Positions 23,634 to 30,699 of a stretch of DNA of 39,028 nt are shown piece after piece. Each line of letters starts with the position of its first letter. Within the stretch, counting starts at the first letter, position 1. The notes under the pieces are model-generated. The model searched no databases, was not told where the DNA came from, and saw only the letters and a program-made list of their open reading frames with translations. The position numbers and the translations under genes are program-made. Origin of the DNA: a virus; IMG/VR virus record IMGVR_UViG_3300042553_001253, positions 1 through 39,028 of that record; one strand, 5' to 3'.

Positions 23634-24362
23634 TTATTGAGTTGCCAGTTCAGTTTCGAGCGCAGATTCAGACAGGGCCATGATCTCAAACATCTGCTCA
23701 CCTTCAACACCTTCCTCCTGCCAGAGCCGATATGAAGCGATGACCATCCTGGTGATGCCAAACACTTCACGCAGATACGGAGACTCCACATCCACAGCAA
23801 TTTTGGCACGACAGACTTTGAGTAGGTTCTGAACGGCCACCAGCGGATACAGATATCCCAGTCCAACGATTTTTCCCTTCAGAGAAATGGAAAAGTCACC
23901 ATCGCTGATGTATTCCTTGACGGTCCCGTCCCTGCCATTCACCGGCGTAGTCACGATGTTGCGCTCCTGAGTAACCTCGTGCAGCACTACGTCGAGGACA
24001 ATGCTGCTGGGAGAAATTGATGCCCCGGTAGATGGATTGCGGTGCCCCGGAGCTGAGATTACACAGTTACTGATGATCGGCGTTCCGAAGGTTGAATACC
24101 CTGCCTTAAAACGATCGTCGGTGTCAAAGAACTGATCTGAGTTTGGATCGAACGCAATTGCGGATCCGGGCAGATCATCGCCTTGACCAGCCCTGTACAG
24201 GTACACCTTCCGGGAGTCAAGTCCCAGGCTCCGGATAAGCAGGTATGGATTTGGCGGAGACTGAGCAAGTTGATTTCCTACCCGGGCCGCATCAAGGCCG
24301 GGCTGAGTGGCCAGAAGTCCACCAATAAGGTCGTTGGCCGCAGTAGATGGGAATTCACGCAT
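23634..24362 (-). CDS. DUF6046-like tail hub-associated protein
   Basis: 242 residues between tape measure and hub, 2 bp from each, where Mu has gpN and other phages a hub-connecting protein. The C-terminal part (VKEYISDGDFSISLKGKIVGL ... YPLVAVQNLLKVCRAKIAVDVESPYLREVFGITRMVIASYRLWQEEGVEGEQMFEIMALSE) follows the DUF6046 pattern of Bacteroidota phages. The N-terminal half is not recognised. Probable structural protein of the upper hub. Confidence 0.6.
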   Translation of the reverse strand: MREFPSTAANDLIGGLLATQPGLDAARVGNQLAQSPPNPYLLIRSLGLDSRKVYLYRAGQGDDLPGSAIAFDPNSDQFFDTDDRFKAGYSTFGTPIISNCVISAPGHRNPSTGASISPSSIVLDVVLHEVTQERNIVTTPVNGRDGTVKEYISDGDFSISLKGKIVGLGYLYPLVAVQNLLKVCRAKIAVDVESPYLREVFGITRMVIASYRLWQEEGVEGEQMFEIMALSESALETELATQ

Positions 24363-24364
24363 GG

Positions 24365-26071
24365 TTATCGGGTTGGGGCTAAGATCTTGGCATCGGCAAC
24401 AGCTTCAGCCAATACGTTTGAAATTTCTTTTCTAACTGTCGCCTTGACCATCGGCATGTCTGTGGCGTTCTGGAATACGATGTCGCCCTTCATGACCGCG
24501 TCCATGGTGATATTGAGGATCTTGGGAGCTGAAGCCGAAAGAGATGAATCGATATTTCCTGGTCCTTGACTGGCGGCCCCGCCTTCCCGAAGCTTCTTTT
24601 CGTCAGGAGTCAGCAGATCGTCGCCTGAGCCTATGCCAAACATCTTTTTGTACTCCTGCTCTGCCTGACGCTGCTCATAAGTCAAGGCTCGAAAATTTGC
24701 TTCTGCCTGCGCAATTGTTTTATCAATAACATTCAGTCCTTTCATCGCGCTGACTCCAAATAATTCAAAAACAGTAGTGGTACCACTTCCTGTATTAAGG
24801 TTGTTTTTGTATTGAGTTGGGGAACCTCCAGTAACCCCTAAATTTTTTGTAGTTACATCTCGAAAAAAGTCAACACCAGGCCGGTTTGCATATTGTTTTT
24901 GGTAAATTTCCTTTAACTGTGGGTTCATTTTCAAGACATTAGGAATGCTCGAAGCAACAGCAGCAGAAAAAGCAGCAAGTTCTCCACGTGCAGAAATCAG
25001 AGTTGCTTGTTGCTTGGTTTTCATATCCTCTTGCTTTTGCAGCGCAATCTTGCTTTCTGTTCGGGAAATAATGTCATCCAGGGCCCCAACCATCACGTGC
25101 ATTTGACCGGCTTCGGCCTTCATGTAGCCCAGCTGCTGAGGGTATTCCCGGATCATCTTCTTCATCAGCTCCAGGCGCTCCTTTTCAGGCTTGTTGGCAT
25201 CGACCAAAGCGTCCCTGACTTTGAACAGCTCCATCCGCTGTTCTTTCATCTGGCGGACATTTTCCTGATCAATATCCATCAGGTCTCCGATGTAGGAAAG
25301 TGTGGCATACTTGATGTCCTGCCATGATTTCAGCTGGGCCTCAAACTTGTGACCCATGCCGATCATGAGCTGCTCCTGAACGTCGGCAAGGTTGGACTCC
25401 CGACCTTTCAAGGTCTCCATGACAGCGGCCATGTTTCCGGCAACACCTTCCATTTTCCCGAATTGGGTGATGGCCTTCATGACTCCTGTCGCGGTGCGCT
25501 CTGCTTCTACGGTCTGACCGCGGAAAGACAGCCGGATCTTGTCTCCAGCACGCTCAACTTTGATTCCGAACTCTTTCCATCGTTCTGAGTTGTCGATGTC
25601 AGAAATGGCTTCAGACAGGTCGTCGAAGGTCTTGGTCGGAGTAAGGCTTGCAAAGTCTCCCAGGTTGATCAGTTCATTTTTCAGCGGTCTTACACCCCGG
25701 TTGGCCAGATTGACATAGGACTTGAGTAAGTTGCTCATCTCAAAAGGAGTTTGCTTTGCCAACTCCTGAATCATGACCATGCCCTGAGCTGCACTTCTCT
25801 GACTGCTGATGGCATTGCCGAGCGAAGCCTGATAAGCATCAAACTGTCCAGTCAGTTCAACAAGCTGACCCGACAATCCAACAATGGTATCCAGGGCCCG
25901 GGTGCCGTACTGACCGGCGATCATGCCCAGTCCGATCTTTCCAAAACTCTCTGAACTTTTCTCCGTTTTTTTAAACGTCTGGTCCAGATGCACCAGCTTG
26001 GCCTCAAACTTTTGAAGCTTCCCAGTTGCTAAGTCCTTGAGGTTAAGGATATATTCTACTCCTTCTTGCAT
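24365..26071 (-). CDS. Tape measure protein
   Basis: 568 residues, sets tail length and is the core of the tail tube. The N-terminal portion (YILNLKDLATGKLQKFEAKLVHLDQTFKK ... GLSGQLVELTGQFDAYQASLGNAISSQRSAAQGMVMIQELAKQTPFEMSNLLKSYVNLANRGV) is the standard tape-measure domain (TP901/DUF-type, 'aa.g...l..ia..tp....el....l...G'). Coiled coils follow (ENVRQMKEQRMELFKVRDAL). The size predicts a rather short contractile tail. A patch at about 24,700-25,010 is richer in A+T than the rest, perhaps an exchanged segment. The gene is first after the moron at 26116. Confidence 0.85.
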   Translation of the reverse strand: MQEGVEYILNLKDLATGKLQKFEAKLVHLDQTFKKTEKSSESFGKIGLGMIAGQYGTRALDTIVGLSGQLVELTGQFDAYQASLGNAISSQRSAAQGMVMIQELAKQTPFEMSNLLKSYVNLANRGVRPLKNELINLGDFASLTPTKTFDDLSEAISDIDNSERWKEFGIKVERAGDKIRLSFRGQTVEAERTATGVMKAITQFGKMEGVAGNMAAVMETLKGRESNLADVQEQLMIGMGHKFEAQLKSWQDIKYATLSYIGDLMDIDQENVRQMKEQRMELFKVRDALVDANKPEKERLELMKKMIREYPQQLGYMKAEAGQMHVMVGALDDIISRTESKIALQKQEDMKTKQQATLISARGELAAFSAAVASSIPNVLKMNPQLKEIYQKQYANRPGVDFFRDVTTKNLGVTGGSPTQYKNNLNTGSGTTTVFELFGVSAMKGLNVIDKTIAQAEANFRALTYEQRQAEQEYKKMFGIGSGDDLLTPDEKKLREGGAASQGPGNIDSSLSASAPKILNITMDAVMKGDIVFQNATDMPMVKATVRKEISNVLAEAVADAKILAPTR

Positions 26072-26084
26072 TGCTTTTTTAGCT

Positions 26085-26092
26085 TACATTTG
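26085..26092 (+). promoter_or_regulatory. Plus-strand promoter for the small membrane gene
   Basis: TACATTTG fits the Bacteroidota -7 box. TTG at 26066-26068 lies 16 bp upstream, a little shorter than usual. It sits 23 bp before the ATG of the plus-strand 50-residue gene, against the surrounding transcription, so a private promoter is plausible. Confidence 0.42.
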
Positions 26093-26115
26093 GACTCAAT
26101 TCAAATTCTACTGCC

Positions 26116-26268
26116 ATGATCATCATCGGATTCGGGTTTCTTGTATTTGTTCTTGTCGTCTTCATGCTTTTTTCCGGCACCAAAAAGGCTGTCAAATCAT
26201 ATGGAGAAGAAACGGAGAAGGCTTTAAAAAACGAGTTTAAGAAAGACATTTCTCAGCGGCATTGGTGA
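26116..26268 (+). CDS. 50-residue membrane peptide, plus-strand moron
   Basis: ATG 26116 opens a 50-codon frame. Residues 1-19 (MIIIGFGFLVFVLVVFMLF) form one transmembrane helix, followed by a basic and charged cytoplasmic tail (SGTKKAVKSYGEETEKALKNEF). It lies in the gap between tape measure and tail chaperone, on the opposite strand, with a promoter in front and a hairpin behind. A single strongly amphipathic pattern and its private promoter argue for a real gene. Small membrane morons often alter host entry or exclusion; the function here is unknown. Confidence 0.6.
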   Translation: MIIIGFGFLVFVLVVFMLFSGTKKAVKSYGEETEKALKNEFKKDISQRHW

Positions 26269-26272
26269 AAGC

Positions 26273-26293
26273 AAAAAGGGCGATTATCGCCCC
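26273..26293 (-). terminator. Hairpin terminator ending the chaperone transcript
   Basis: On the minus strand GGGCGAT-A-ATCGCCC is followed by TTTTTGC, a compact rho-independent terminator. It overlaps the last codons of the tail chaperone gene (26284). It would separate the head/sheath transcript from the tape-measure transcript, and would also face the end of the plus-strand small gene. Confidence 0.6.
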
Positions 26294-26508
26294 TTCTGTT
26301 GTTTTAGTACCCATTTGAGCCCACTCCACACTTCGAAAAACCTGTCATCGTCCATGTCGTTGGGTTCCATGTGCAAGTGGAATCGAATCAGGGCATTGGC
26401 CTTCGGGTAAAAGTCTAAGTTGTCAGGGGTTCGGATGTCGAACTGTTCAGACTTTTTTTTAGCTCCCCGTTGCGAATCATCATCAGCCTCCTGACCAAAG
26501 GCAGGCAC
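26284..26508 (-). CDS. Tail assembly chaperone, frameshift extension
   Basis: The second reading frame of the chaperone pair. It is open from 26508 but probably has no start of its own; it is entered by -1 frameshift at 26454-26460, adding about 56 residues (KSEQFDIRTPDNLDFYPKANALIRF ... WVLKQQKGR) to the upstream protein. This is the G/GT (lambda) or E/E' (P2) arrangement, in which the two products guide tube assembly on the tape measure. The ratio is set by the frameshift. The tape measure gene lies just after. Confidence 0.75.
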   Translation of the reverse strand: MPAFGQEADDDSQRGAKKKSEQFDIRTPDNLDFYPKANALIRFHLHMEPNDMDDDRFFEVWSGLKWVLKQQKGR

Positions 26509-26774
26509 TGCATGAACAATTCGTCGTTGGTGAACACTTCAGGATCGTACATCCCTGGGACAAGCATGTCCTTGAGAACCACTTCCAGTGCCTGCATGAT
26601 GTCACGGTCGCTCATGGCCAGCCAGACAGAAACTGCAGGTCGGGATGGCTTGGTGACCATGCAGTGAGTAGACTCAGTGCACTCGTCATCCAGGAAAAGC
26701 TCAAACACATAGACCGGCTTGCCAAGTCGTGTCTGAGCTTCTGCCCGTTGTTCTTCTGAAACCTTATAGGCCAT
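26415..26774 (-). CDS. Tail assembly chaperone, main frame
   Basis: 119 residues from ATG 26774 (MAYKVSEEQRAEAQTRLG). A TTG seven codons earlier is also open. It overlaps the tube stop by 11 bp. The position between tube and tape measure and the overlap with a -1 frame that continues past the stop identify it as the shorter chaperone product. The helical middle (VVLKDMLVPGMYDPEVFTNDELFMQCLPLVRRL) is typical for such proteins. It carries the slippery heptamer at its 3' end. Confidence 0.78.
   Translation of the reverse strand: MAYKVSEEQRAEAQTRLGKPVYVFELFLDDECTESTHCMVTKPSRPAVSVWLAMSDRDIMQALEVVLKDMLVPGMYDPEVFTNDELFMQCLPLVRRLMMIRNGELKKSLNSSTSEPLTT
26454..26460 (-). promoter_or_regulatory. -1 programmed frameshift site (A AAA AAA)
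   Basis: Zero-frame codons are CTA AAA AAA AGT, giving the heptamer A AAA AAA followed by A-G. A -1 slip puts the ribosome in the frame of 26284-26508, giving a fusion of 163 residues. The zero-frame stop is at 26415. The heptamer is a classic efficient slippery sequence and is placed exactly in the overlap of two compatible frames. Seen directly; efficiency unknown. Confidence 0.82.
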
Positions 26775-27192
26775 CTTTGAATTCAATGTCGCCAATGATC
26801 AAAGGAAGCTCCACGATGGTATTCATGTCGCCCTCAGAAGTATCGAGTCCATTTTCAGTGAATTCAACATACTTCAGGATGGTGGTCTTGGACTGAGTTC
26901 CATACACCACACGACAAGTGATTTCAAAAGGGGGCAGGTCTTGCAGCCTTCCGGTTGTAGATGACTTCACAAGTGCCCACACAACGTCCAGAAACAGAGT
27001 GATGCTGCCCTCGTATTCAATCTTCCCCTTTGTGCGGTTGTATGGCTTACGACCGGCGCCATAGTTGTTCTGCTTCTGCTGCATATCCTTGTAAGTGATA
27101 CGCTGCACGCCGGTAGTTGGCACACCAAGAATTGAGAAGGTGAAGGATGCCCAGGATGCCCCGTTGCCGCCTTCAAGTGTGATTTCTGCCAT
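26764..27192 (-). CDS. Tail tube protein
   Basis: 142 residues, P2 gpFII/Mu gpM-like inner tube. Strand-rich pattern: EGGNGASWASFTFSILGVPTTGVQRITYKDMQQKQNNYGAGRKPYNRTKGKIEYEGSITLFLDVVWALV, ending with EFTENGLDTSEGDMNTIVELPLIIGDIEF. It directly follows the sheath gene (1-bp overlap) and precedes the chaperone pair. This is the standard sheath-tube-chaperone order. Confidence 0.82.
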   Translation of the reverse strand: MAEITLEGGNGASWASFTFSILGVPTTGVQRITYKDMQQKQNNYGAGRKPYNRTKGKIEYEGSITLFLDVVWALVKSSTTGRLQDLPPFEITCRVVYGTQSKTTILKYVEFTENGLDTSEGDMNTIVELPLIIGDIEFKDGL

Positions 27193-28370
27193 TAGACTGT
27201 CACGTTGAATGAGAAGTTGACAATAATGTTACGAGCCACACCAACTGGGACCACCTTAGCGGCAATCTCAAGTGTTGATGTGTTGACGATGTCCTGATCC
27301 GGATCCACCAGAATAGTGTATTCTGAGATTTCGCCTGTCCGAAGCATCTGATCGAGTGCACGACCTCCCTGCGCACGAAGCGCAGCCACAACATCCTTCT
27401 GGATCAATCCACCTTCCAACAGGATCGGGCCAGACAAAGTAGGCAGGTAGGCTGCCCGAAGCAGTCGGTAAGCCTTGTTCGCCACGGTGATGCGTTCAAT
27501 CGCATTGTAGTCGGACGAGGCCACGTTCGCGTTGAGCGAATCATTCAGGTAGGTACCTGAGATGCCGACATGCTTACGCGGGAAGATGTACCGGTAATCC
27601 TGAAGAGACCCCAAGGCACCGGCAGACAAGTTCTTGATCAGCTCACCAGAGATGAGTGATGGAGTGTCCAGTTCTTTCCCTGTCACCAGGTTGAACTTGG
27701 AAACCCATCCAATAGATTCGTGAGCCAAGGCCTTCGAGTGTGCTCCGATGACGGCACCAATCATTCCAACAGGAACGCCGGTTGAGGTCGACAATGCAGC
27801 ACCTTCGTTTCCGGCATCTGCACCAATCACCACACCCACATTTGGAGCGGTCAATTCAGACAGATCGGGCCAATCCGTTGAAAGCTCCCAGTTGCCTGGG
27901 TTTGCTTCCAAAAACACAACCACTGGCATGTGCTCAGACTTGAGTGTGTTGCAGATGGTCTGAATACTGGTCACATGAGCAGTTGTGAACTGGTCCTGAT
28001 TGAGTGAAAGAACGCCAATCCTGCGACACTGCCCGGAAGCAGCACGCTGAAGCGTTGTGATTTCAGCGAAGTCAAACGATGATGGTGCAGCGAAGCATCC
28101 AACCCAGATCTTCATTCCCGGGTTAAGCCGGAAAGCTTCTTTCAAAGCATAGTGAAGAAGAAGGATTTCGGTGTCGCTGGCATCATCAGTAATGCCCAGC
28201 GATTCGGCTTCGGTCAGGCTGAATACAGGCTTCACCCGATCATCAGTCGCAAAACCATCCGGAAGAACGGATCCGGTGTACGCCACCAGTCCGGAGATGT
28301 GATCTTCACCAGGCAACTGAGGATTCAGGTTGCCATCGGTGAAGTTTATGGTCAAATCGTTTAGTGCCAT
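27192..28370 (-). CDS. Tail sheath protein
   Basis: Contractile sheath subunit, 392 residues, Mu gpL-like. Characteristic parts are EDHISGLVAYTGSVLPDGF, ILLLHYALKEAFRLNPG, TGVPVGMIGAVIGAHSKALAHESIGWVSKFN, and a C-terminus with AAYLPTLSGPILLEGGLIQKDVVAALRAQGG ... VDPDQDIVNTSTLEIAAKVVPVGVARNIIVNFSFNVTV. The C-terminal part carries the conserved sheath contraction core. It begins after the capsid gene and is followed immediately by the tube gene. Size is small for a sheath, as in Mu-like phages. Confidence 0.85.
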   Translation of the reverse strand: MALNDLTINFTDGNLNPQLPGEDHISGLVAYTGSVLPDGFATDDRVKPVFSLTEAESLGITDDASDTEILLLHYALKEAFRLNPGMKIWVGCFAAPSSFDFAEITTLQRAASGQCRRIGVLSLNQDQFTTAHVTSIQTICNTLKSEHMPVVVFLEANPGNWELSTDWPDLSELTAPNVGVVIGADAGNEGAALSTSTGVPVGMIGAVIGAHSKALAHESIGWVSKFNLVTGKELDTPSLISGELIKNLSAGALGSLQDYRYIFPRKHVGISGTYLNDSLNANVASSDYNAIERITVANKAYRLLRAAYLPTLSGPILLEGGLIQKDVVAALRAQGGRALDQMLRTGEISEYTILVDPDQDIVNTSTLEIAAKVVPVGVARNIIVNFSFNVTV

Positions 28371-28396
28371 GTTGGTAAATTGTTGGGATAAAAGTT

Positions 28397-28416
28397 AGGG
28401 AGGTGTTACCCTCCCT
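28397..28416 (-). terminator. Hairpin between capsid and sheath genes (attenuator)
   Basis: AGGGAGG (28397-28403) and CCTCCCT (28410-28416) form a perfect 7-bp stem with a 6-nt loop in the 68-bp gap between the capsid stop and the sheath start. On the minus strand it is followed by AACTTTT, a short T run. It is probably a partial terminator that makes capsid mRNA more abundant than sheath mRNA, or an mRNA 3' end stabiliser. Confidence 0.5.
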
Positions 28417-28438
28417 TTTCTTTGATCGGGTTCAACTT

Positions 28439-29371
28439 TTAGAGCTTGAACATGACAACCTCTTCAGGGAGTCCAATCTGCACGTCCATCTTGAACAGCA
28501 TCTTGATGAACCACAGCTCAGAGTTCGCCTGAAGTGGGCTGAACTTGATGCTGGAAGCTTCTCCCTCTGATGTCATGGTTGAGTCAAGACCCATCCACAA
28601 CTGAGAGTCCATAGACGGCCCGGACTTGGCAAGCACGATGGTGTTGTCAGGGCATCCGGCCAGCGGAACGATGCGCTTTCCGTTGTAGCTCATTACACCA
28701 CCTGAAGTGATGTCAACACCTTTGTATTGCTGATCCTGCTGCGCACGGCGGTAGAATTCCGCTGTCGCATACGACACATGGTACTTCATGCCAGGATCAA
28801 ACAGCAATGCTTTTGGAATCAACTGGTGGCAGTCTTCCAAAGCGTCGATGACGTTGTCCTCAGAGATCGTGAATGGACTTGCCACATCATTGGTGTCGGA
28901 AGAAGCAGTCAATTTCTTGATCAGACCATCAAAATACTTCAGGTTGGACGTCAAAGACGTGTCGCCCTGCCAGATGATGGTGTCAAAGAAGCTGGCCACG
29001 AACTTGAGGTGCTCCTGGATGATCTGAGACTCAGCCGACACCGGTAACCGGCGATCGATTAAAGCATCGTTCATCTGAGCAGCGATCCAGTGCTCTTCGA
29101 AGTCACGAGGGTTAAATTCATGATACAACATGAAGTCAGCTGGGGTCAGCGCCCGGCCATCAACAGTCATAGTTCCCTGACTTGTAGGAGTCGCAGTGCG
29201 ATCCTGAATCAGGTTTGCAACCTTCAATGAAGGGATGGTGAATTTCTTCACAACATTGTCCTTCATGTAGATGTGACCACCTTTTACGGTGTCAGCGCCG
29301 GTGAGGGCCTTGACAACAAACCCGGAAGCTGCTTCCCCGGCGTAGGTGGTGTCGTTAAGTACGAGAGCCAT
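28439..29371 (-). CDS. Major capsid protein, Mu-like
   Basis: 310 residues, HK97-fold expected, Mu gpT-like. It lies directly after the protease/scaffold gene and before the sheath. Recognisable stretches are DFMLYHEFNPRDFEEHWIAAQMNDALIDRRLP, IIQEHLKFVASFFDTIIWQGD, FDPGMKYHVSYATAEFYRRAQQDQQYKGVDIT and YNGKRIVPLAGCPDNTIVLAKSG. The last, with 'y.g..ivp..g.p.d.i......', is typical for capsid proteins of this group. No N-terminal delta domain; the scaffold comes from the protease gene. Confidence 0.85.
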   Translation of the reverse strand: MALVLNDTTYAGEAASGFVVKALTGADTVKGGHIYMKDNVVKKFTIPSLKVANLIQDRTATPTSQGTMTVDGRALTPADFMLYHEFNPRDFEEHWIAAQMNDALIDRRLPVSAESQIIQEHLKFVASFFDTIIWQGDTSLTSNLKYFDGLIKKLTASSDTNDVASPFTISEDNVIDALEDCHQLIPKALLFDPGMKYHVSYATAEFYRRAQQDQQYKGVDITSGGVMSYNGKRIVPLAGCPDNTIVLAKSGPSMDSQLWMGLDSTMTSEGEASSIKFSPLQANSELWFIKMLFKMDVQIGLPEEVVMFKL

Positions 29372-29412
29372 TATTTATGTAGATAAAAGGTGGTACGTGA
29401 ATTTGATGGAGA

Positions 29413-29832
29413 TTAAACCTTTGCTCCCTGGTTTTTGATCTGAAGCTCGGCCATGTAGCCAGCTGCGGTGAATTTCTTCTCGCCCTTGTTTTGAACGTCA
29501 AGATTCGGTGCCTGACGATTGGTGGCAAGACCATCCAGCAATGCCTTGGTACCTTCGAAATCGGCAGTTGCCTTTTCGATAAAGGTGTTTTTGGCATCTT
29601 CCTTGATCTTTCCTTCTGCGATGGCATTGGCGATCAGGTTGGTGGCACGCTCTGCTTCAAGAGTCTGAAGTTTTGCTTCAACAGTGGCCAGCTTGTTTGT
29701 GGCTTCAGTGAGCTTATTGGTGGCATCCTCTGCCTTGGCGTTGGCCGCAGCCAGATCGGACTCAGCCTTTGACTTGACATCAGCCAGATTGGTGGCCAGT
29801 TCTTCGTACTTGGCTTTAGCAACTGTCTCCAT
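29413..29832 (-). CDS. Nested scaffold protein (internal start in the protease gene)
   Basis: From in-frame ATG 29832 (METVAKAKYEELATN) the coiled-coil part would be made alone, 139 residues. Upstream on the minus strand is a T- and A-rich stretch (TTTTTTTCAAATATAAATAAT), unlike the flanking coding DNA and like an initiation region in Bacteroidota. Mu and lambda make a scaffold (gpZ, Nu3) from the 3' end of the protease gene in this manner. Seen: start and A/T context; production is inferred. Confidence 0.6.
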   Translation of the reverse strand: METVAKAKYEELATNLADVKSKAESDLAAANAKAEDATNKLTEATNKLATVEAKLQTLEAERATNLIANAIAEGKIKEDAKNTFIEKATADFEGTKALLDGLATNRQAPNLDVQNKGEKKFTAAGYMAELQIKNQGAKV

Positions 29833-30429
29833 GGTTGGATTATTTATATTTGAAAAAAACTTGTTGGTAGCGGTCAGGATTGACTTTGCCAGATTCTCGG
29901 CATCGTCTGCTTCCTCGATTTCAATTTCGAGATCAAAAATTTCATCCACCAAACCCAGAGCAAGGCATTCCTCTGCGTTCAGGTAGGTGGTTTTGGCCAT
30001 CATGGTCTGCATTTCCTCCCTTGAGCATGTTGCCCTTTTGGATAGAATGTCCAGGATGGAATTGTTCATTTTGTCAATGGAATCAGAGTTGGAGTCAGCT
30101 CCAGCCTGAACAGGGTGCATCATGCAGATGGCATGACTGGCCATGTATCTCTTTTTTCCAGCCTGGGCGATTACCAGACCCATTGACATGGCCACACCGT
30201 CAATGTAGGTGTTGACCGGAATCTCGGAAGCAATCAAAGTCCCATACATGCCAAGGCCTTCTGTGACATACCCACCAACTGAGTTGATTCGGTAGTCAAT
30301 GCCTTCACATTTCTGGCCATTCACGCCATAGCGAGAGATATCGTCGATTGCCCAGGCAAGGTATTTTGCCGATTGCTTTTCGACCTCGTCGTAAAGGCGT
30401 ATAGTGCTTCGCATGTTGCAAAAAGACAT
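29413..30429 (-). CDS. ClpP-type prohead protease with C-terminal scaffold
   Basis: 338 residues. The N-terminal about 195 residues are a S14/ClpP-like serine protease: INSVGGYVTEGLGMYG, catalytic Ser82 in GVAMSMG and His105 in MMHPVQ, with the following GLVDEIFD end. The remainder is a long Ala/Glu/Lys-rich coiled coil (LADVKSKAESDLAAANAKAEDATNKL ... ) as in Mu gpI, where the protease carries the scaffold. The ATG at 30429 follows site B of the TTGTTACAA family. An internal start makes the scaffold alone (29832). Confidence 0.88.
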   Translation of the reverse strand: MSFCNMRSTIRLYDEVEKQSAKYLAWAIDDISRYGVNGQKCEGIDYRINSVGGYVTEGLGMYGTLIASEIPVNTYIDGVAMSMGLVIAQAGKKRYMASHAICMMHPVQAGADSNSDSIDKMNNSILDILSKRATCSREEMQTMMAKTTYLNAEECLALGLVDEIFDLEIEIEEADDAENLAKSILTATNKFFSNINNPTMETVAKAKYEELATNLADVKSKAESDLAAANAKAEDATNKLTEATNKLATVEAKLQTLEAERATNLIANAIAEGKIKEDAKNTFIEKATADFEGTKALLDGLATNRQAPNLDVQNKGEKKFTAAGYMAELQIKNQGAKV

Positions 30430-30444
30430 TTCATATTCCTGAAA

Positions 30445-30461
30445 TGATTTAATTGTTACAA
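30445..30461 (-). promoter_or_regulatory. TTGTTACAA-type site B, upstream of the protease
   Basis: The plus strand carries the same 17 bases as site A, TGATTTAATTGTTACAA, centred about 25 bp before the protease ATG. Here the palindrome extends to AATTGT-T-ACAATT. This is where a late promoter for capsid genes is needed, because the plus-strand cassette upstream blocks read-through. Role inferred. Confidence 0.5.
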
Positions 30462-30482
30462 TTATTTTTACGGAATATCATT

Positions 30483-30506
30483 ATGTATCTGAAATTGATA
30501 CATTTG
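30483..30506 (+). promoter_or_regulatory. Promoter with operator dyad for the plus-strand cassette
   Basis: TACATTTG (30499-30506) fits the Bacteroidota -7 box. An exact 7-bp inverted repeat, ATGTATC (30483-30489) and GATACAT (30497-30503), overlaps it. A protein bound there would block transcription; the ribbon-helix-helix protein encoded just after is the obvious candidate. The ATG is 4 bp after the box, so the mRNA may be leaderless. No good -33 TTG was found. Confidence 0.5.
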
Positions 30507-30510
30507 AGGC

Positions 30511-30687
30511 ATGAACAAGTCGATCGCTCATGCCAACCTGACGGGGGAGTTGGCCAGACGGTTTGAAAGCGCATGTCACCGGAAGGATCACGGTTTTCGT
30601 GCAGCATTTGTCCGTGACGCAGTTCGCGAGAAACTGGACAGAGACTTTCCCCGGCCACCACAGCCTGATCGAAAGACCAAAACTTAA
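30511..30687 (+). CDS. Ribbon-helix-helix-like small DNA-binding protein
   Basis: 58 residues, first gene of the plus-strand cassette. The pattern IAHANLTGELARRFESACHRKDHGFRAAFVRDAVREKLDRDF fits the Arc/CopG ribbon-helix-helix fold: a short strand, then helix A ('l...l....'), then helix B ('fvRdAv.ekl'). It ends in a basic, proline-rich tail. Likely autoregulator bound to the dyad at 30483-30503. No homologue name assigned. Confidence 0.58.
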   Translation: MNKSIAHANLTGELARRFESACHRKDHGFRAAFVRDAVREKLDRDFPRPPQPDRKTKT

Positions 30688-30699
30688 TCCTAACTTTTT

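Noticed and set aside
30449-30661. 70-residue minus-strand frame opposite the RHH gene
   Set aside because: It is the complement of the RHH gene and its promoter. Its last codons only reproduce the TTGTTACAA site.
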